From: Apostichopus japonicus
Taxonomy: Eukaryota; Echinodermata; Holothuroidea; Aspidochirotida; Stichopodidae
Reading direction: 5' to 3'
Assembly: GCF_037975245.1 (NCBI RefSeq)
Contig: NC_092581.1
Location: 3,050,001-3,114,000, forward strand
Length of the DNA stretch: 64,000 nucleotides
Under the pieces are notes generated by a model. The model saw only the letters and a list, made by a program, of their open reading frames with translations, was not told the origin of the DNA and searched no databases. The translations under genes and the position numbers were made by a program. The stretch's first letter is position 1. Every line of letters begins with the position of its first letter. Shown here piece by piece: positions 62,501 through 64,000 of this stretch.

Positions 62501-62818
62501 CATAGCTAAATTTAGGCCTAAATAAATTCTTTTCCAATATGAACTTAGGCTAGGCATATGCACCATTAGCCGTCAGGACAGTTTATGTTAGTTCATCTTG
62601 GCCTCAGTAATTAAGTAGGCCTAGGCCTAATAACATTTGCATTGATATTAAAATTAGGCTAAGGCTTAGTTTGCCGCTAGCCTAAAGTCTTCTGCACAAC
62701 CATTACCTTTCTTCGCTTTATCGTCTGGGATGTTTTGAGCCCGTAATCTTTGATCCAGTATGTACAACATCTCACCCCCGAGATTGATGAAGAGAATAGG
62801 AAGTGATCTGAGCGACAT
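41407..62818 (-). CDS. OSCP1: OSCP1 (organic solute carrier partner 1 / NOR1), complete, nine coding exons
   Basis: All nine coding exons are seen on the minus strand with GT/AG boundaries and matching phases: 62818-62707, 61553-61399, 50070-49903, 48552-48472, 46103-46000, 44968-44764, 44052-43913, 42568-42499 and 41526-41407 (stop TAG included). The joined product is 384 residues; human OSCP1 is about 380-390. Family landmarks are present in order: LFINLGGEMLYILDQRLRAQ near the N-terminus, NDIIGTMFNRRFMEELFKPQ, RLAHASIMRLN, the ITFNHMDAI segment, FFQDMHTRVSIFLKEKVQ, GDRVTKLGTNMYS, LAHLMGA and a C-terminal KGDDLLALMD. There is no signal peptide or membrane span. The mammalian protein is reported to modulate organic solute transport and is expressed in testis and ciliated tissue; its biochemical activity is unsettled. 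Introns range from about 1.1 to 11.3 kb. Exon 1 joins exon 2 directly, without the ten-residue cassette of the longer human form. Confidence 0.96.
42499..42568 (-). CDS. OSCP1: OSCP1 exon 8
   Basis: The acceptor ends in CCATCCGCAG and a GTAATG donor follows. The first base completes Lys (AA|G), then EFAALRPPSDMYDLNVIKID and ATK, matching the vertebrate region ending INIQATQ. Confidence 0.93.
43913..44052 (-). CDS. OSCP1: OSCP1 exon 7
   Basis: The acceptor TTTTTGGTAG is preceded by a T-rich tract; the donor is GTAAGT. It encodes VTANPNPMVKAELNLLAHLM, the Lys/Ser-rich GAVESKGESKKESD, and IRISMFNTEEEE, the acidic run shared with the human TTDEEEE segment. Confidence 0.95.
44764..44968 (-). CDS. 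OSCP1: OSCP1 exon 6
   Basis: The acceptor TATTGCCAG completes Arg from exon 5; the donor is GTTAGT. 68 residues include YFNSDGRQIKSVEF, NEGSLGVRGDRVTKLGTNMY and a variable Ser/Thr/Gln-rich tail. The GDRVTKLGTNMYS block is strongly conserved in the family. Confidence 0.96.
45689..45752. repeat. GGGGATCTGGTGGGT minisatellite (three units)
   Basis: Three ~25-28-bp G-rich units with GGATCTGGTGGGT in common, in an OSCP1 intron. Confidence 0.8.
46000..46103 (-). CDS. OSCP1: OSCP1 exon 5
   Basis: The acceptor ATTGATTAAAG has no long pyrimidine tract; the donor is GTAAAA. It encodes VSIFLKEKVQTSNGRFILPL and CGPVPYGTEIPGTV plus two bases of Arg, matching the human segment around GRFVLPVSGPVPWGTEVPG. 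Confidence 0.95.
48472..48552 (-). CDS. OSCP1: OSCP1 exon 4
   Basis: 27 codons in phase 0: TYATLSSGELQLVRHNLMQF then FQDMHTR. The donor is GTGAGT. It corresponds to the human IYGGLSAGEFQLIRQ region. Confidence 0.95.
48905..49255. repeat. Degenerate ~60-bp minisatellite in an OSCP1 intron
   Basis: About six imperfect units contain TTACCTTATTGTGTGTTCAC, CTATGAAACAGAAGTAGAT and similar. The ACTGTGTGTTAATCTAGCTA variant alternates with the TTCACCTATG variant, suggesting a two-unit higher-order period. Confidence 0.75.
49903..50070 (-). CDS. OSCP1: OSCP1 exon 3
   Basis: 56 codons in phase 0 between TTTTTCATAG and GTAAAG: LYDLMTMAVKYQVSLCLRPY, DLLLITFNHMDAILTYVKEN and onward to KLLVQ. It matches the human LYDLMTMAFKYQVLLCPRPK region closely. 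Confidence 0.96.
50140..50364 (-). repeat. tRNA-derived SINE
   Basis: The head at about 50291-50363 on the minus strand reads GGAGTGTTACTGTAGCTCAG, TGGTTAACAC and a B-box-like CCCGGTTCGAGTCACTCC. The terminal 5' GGAGTG can pair with CACTCC at the 3' end, but the T stem and anticodon arm are poor. A ~150-bp non-tRNA body follows leftward to about 50140, so it is a SINE rather than a tRNA gene. It lies upstream of OSCP1 exon 3, in intron 2. Confidence 0.6.
50365..52369. other. OSCP1 intron 2 portion, nothing recognised
   Basis: AT-rich intronic sequence. Short open frames on both strands (for example 50696-50917, 51023-51238 and 51478-51699) have no domain, conserved motif or splice support. 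Confidence 0.4.
52370..52610. repeat. Degenerate AGCTTGCA-rich repeat
   Basis: Repeated GCTTGC/AAGCTTGCA words, with two longer ~65-bp similar units that contain CTTTAGCTCAGGGAATGTGA and CATAGCTCTGGATATGTAAG. Confidence 0.6.
53266..53415. repeat. Fold-back element with GTCCTCGG words
   Basis: GACCGAGGAC at 53266-53275 is the inverse of GTCCTCGGTC at 53406-53415. Internal GTCCTCGG (53295) and GTCCTCG (53327) give four copies of the word in 150 bp. It may be a small MITE; no flanking duplication was identified. Confidence 0.5.
53416..56857. other. OSCP1 intron 2 portion, nothing recognised
   Basis: AT-rich intronic sequence with short TG and CT microsatellites. No exon or repeat family was identified. 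Confidence 0.4.
56858..57153 (+). repeat. tRNA-Ser/Leu-like SINE with (ATT)n tail
   Basis: The head carries GGTGCTGTGGCCGAGTGGAT (A box) and a perfectly paired T arm CCGGGTTCGATACCCGG (B box), with an extended variable arm between them as in type II tRNAs. A ~190-bp non-tRNA body follows and the element ends in ATT repeats at 57136-57153. This is a typical tRNA-derived SINE layout, on the strand opposite OSCP1 in its intron 2. Confidence 0.85.
57154..60363. other. OSCP1 intron 2 portion, nothing recognised
   Basis: AT-rich intronic sequence. The open frames 57457-57711, 59119-59415 and 59414-59743 have no family resemblance or splice context. Confidence 0.4.
60364..60434. repeat. 16-bp minisatellite GGAATTATTTCCCTAA, ~4.5 copies
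   Basis: Three exact 16-bp units at 60379-60426, with a 15-bp partial before and an 8-bp partial after. The unit junction creates the self-complementary-ended word TTCCCTAAGGAA. Confidence 0.95.
60618..60766. mobile_element. MITE fragment, copy 4 of the CAGGGATGTGC family
   Basis: The left end CAGGGATGTGCTCA and adjoining sequence (GGCTGATTTGTGCGATAGTG, TGATCCACGCCCTGGGGGAG) match the inverse of the right half of copies 1 and 2. No right terminal repeat is seen, so the copy appears truncated. Confidence 0.65.
61399..61553 (-). CDS. OSCP1: OSCP1 exon 2
   Basis: The acceptor TATATATTTTCAG is followed by two bases completing Val, then MNDIIGTMFNRRFMEELFKP, QDTYSRKAMRTVFDRLAHAS and IMRLNTASMDK, ending at GTAAGT. 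This is the most conserved block of the protein. Confidence 0.97.
62707..62818 (-). CDS. OSCP1: OSCP1 exon 1
   Basis: The ATG at 62816-62818 in the context AACAAAATGTCG starts MSLRSLPILFINLGGEMLYI, LDQRLRAQNIPDDKAKK, plus one base before GTAATG. Closely similar to the vertebrate N-terminus, which fixes the start. Confidence 0.97.
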
Positions 62819-63059
62819 TTTGTTAATTTATACAAGCTTCGATGTGTATGTTCAAGGACAGTATATCAAACTTGACTGTCGTCTGTACACTGCCTATGCA
62901 CGACACGAAATACAAGTGCAGACTGCGGAGCTCGCGCGCTGGGCTGAAAATATCAACAAGGATTAAAGCGTGTGTTATCTCCAAGGCACATTCTAACAAT
63001 TTGAAGATAGCAAATCTAGTCAGACAACGGTTTCATTCGAAGTTTAGCCACAGTCGTTT
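62819..63059. promoter_or_regulatory. Putative bidirectional promoter of OSCP1 and gene D
   Basis: 241 bp separate two divergent start codons. The interval contains a CpG-rich patch (GGAGCTCGCGCGCTGGGCTG) unlike the AT-rich surroundings. No TATA box is obvious. It is a promoter by position only. Confidence 0.5.
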
Positions 63060-63156
63060 ATGAGGCGCTATTTAAGATTGTTAAGAACAGAAAACAACGA
63101 TGCTGATATTCCAGAAAGCGTAAGGTTACTAAAAGTGTGGAAAGGGAGCAGACGCG
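63060..63156 (+). CDS. Gene D, first coding exon (partial gene)
   Basis: The ATG at 63060-63062 opens 32 codons plus one base before a strong GTAAGA donor (GACGCG|GTAAGA). The peptide is MRRYLRLLRTENNDADIPES then VRLLKVWKGSRR. A basic N-terminus of this type could be a mitochondrial targeting segment, but that is a guess. I do not recognise the family. Support comes from the divergent position next to OSCP1, the donor and the protein-like composition. The remaining exons lie beyond the window or were not recognised in the last 850 bp. Confidence 0.45.
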
Positions 63157-64000
63157 GTAAGAGATAAAATGACTTGTATTAGCATGGAGGGAGACTGGAA
63201 CTAAGATTATGGGGAGGTCAGAAACATAGCTAGAAATAAAGAAAGCATCGGAGATTGGCGGGTCTTATGTATACTGCAGTGTAACGGCGATTCAGACGCA
63301 AGGTCCATTTGACAACAATTTTTTCCTCATTTTTCGAGTCTGCGTTCAGGTCGTAGCCAGGCCAGTTACGTAGGAACGCACCCACCCCAACTTCACATGC
63401 TACAAGACACCCGCTAAGTGTTGTTCCCATGTTTAAAAATTAGTGCCCTTCCTTAAATTCTGGGTTTTATGAATAAGGAATTATGTTTATGTTGTTTTAT
63501 TGGCAAATCCAGTGCTGTGAACTTTCTCTGAGAAATCGAAAATGACGATATAAGAAAAAATATTTTTTTGATATTCTGGTTCAACCAGAATATCATGACT
63601 GGTTCTCCAAATTCTCCCGTTCAAAATACCATGTAACTTGCAAGCTCGATCGAGCAAAATCGGTATTTTTAACCACTTATTTTTTTAGTTTCATATACTC
63701 TCCATTGCGAACGAATACTTTTGAATTATACTTTTGAAAATGGCTATATGAACTAATAATAAGGGCATAAATTCTAGCATTTTAAAGCTTTCTATATGGA
63801 ATGGTTTGTACGTTTTTACATGGAGTTGTGACGCAACTATACAAATTGAACCTACTTCAATTTCTATAGACGCAACATAAGTGGCTGAACGGGAAATGGA
63901 GGACGCTATTCATCAATAGAATCATACACAAAAGCAGATATACTGATACAGTATGTATTTACAGTGCGTTTTAACGAGTTTGATCATCCTACAAAAACAC
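63157..64000. other. Right end of window, nothing recognised
   Basis: Presumed intron 1 of gene D. It is AT-rich, and no second exon in the required phase could be identified. Confidence 0.35.

Noticed and set aside
1-64000. Retrotransposon polyprotein, reverse transcriptase or transposase gene
   Set aside because: No frame shows conserved polymerase, integrase or transposase motifs; mobile elements here are all short and non-coding.

Overview
The window is animal nuclear DNA. It has spliceosomal introns of up to about 17.5 kb, AT-rich sequence, many micro- and minisatellites, tRNA-derived SINEs and small DNA-transposon remnants, and no long open reading frames. Diverged ~150-bp repeats carrying AGGTCA-type half-sites, tRNA-headed SINEs and abundant C/G homopolymer runs suggest a marine invertebrate deuterostome such as an echinoderm or hemichordate. 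That placement is inference and is not proven by the sequence.

Four transcription units can be supported. (A) A minus-strand gene has coding exons at 17836-17975 and 174-277. They encode the cytoplasmic tail and membrane anchor of a probable type II membrane protein whose remainder lies left of the window. (B) A plus-strand three-exon gene (25200-25269, 32247-32379, 33306-33441) would encode a small unrecognised protein of 112 residues. (C) A complete minus-strand OSCP1 gene (organic solute carrier partner 1 / NOR1) has nine coding exons from 62818 down to 41407 and encodes 384 residues. (D) A first coding exon (63060-63156) of a divergent plus-strand gene has its start codon 241 bp from that of OSCP1, implying a shared promoter.

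Layout: 1-18.0 kb is gene A with a repeat-rich intron (a MITE, a GGGA tract, a 58-bp minisatellite, TA arrays). 18.0-25.2 kb is intergenic, with two related small hairpins and a 1.1-kb minisatellite. 25.2-33.4 kb is gene B; its first intron holds a pair of inverted ~230-bp repeats, between them an array of doublets of a 14-bp motif, then a hAT-like MITE and the AGGTCA repeat block. 33.4-41.1 kb is intergenic and densely repetitive (tandem tRNA-like units, a near-perfect 107-bp hairpin, direct copies of the same repeat, a 63-bp insertion with 8-bp target duplication, and another MITE). 41.1-62.8 kb is OSCP1, with SINEs and minisatellites in its introns. 62.8-64.0 kb is the divergent promoter and the start of gene D.

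The genes do not form an obvious pathway. The most unusual signal is the doublet motif array at 27040-28326. No reverse transcriptase, transposase, rRNA gene, convincing functional tRNA gene or CRISPR array was seen.
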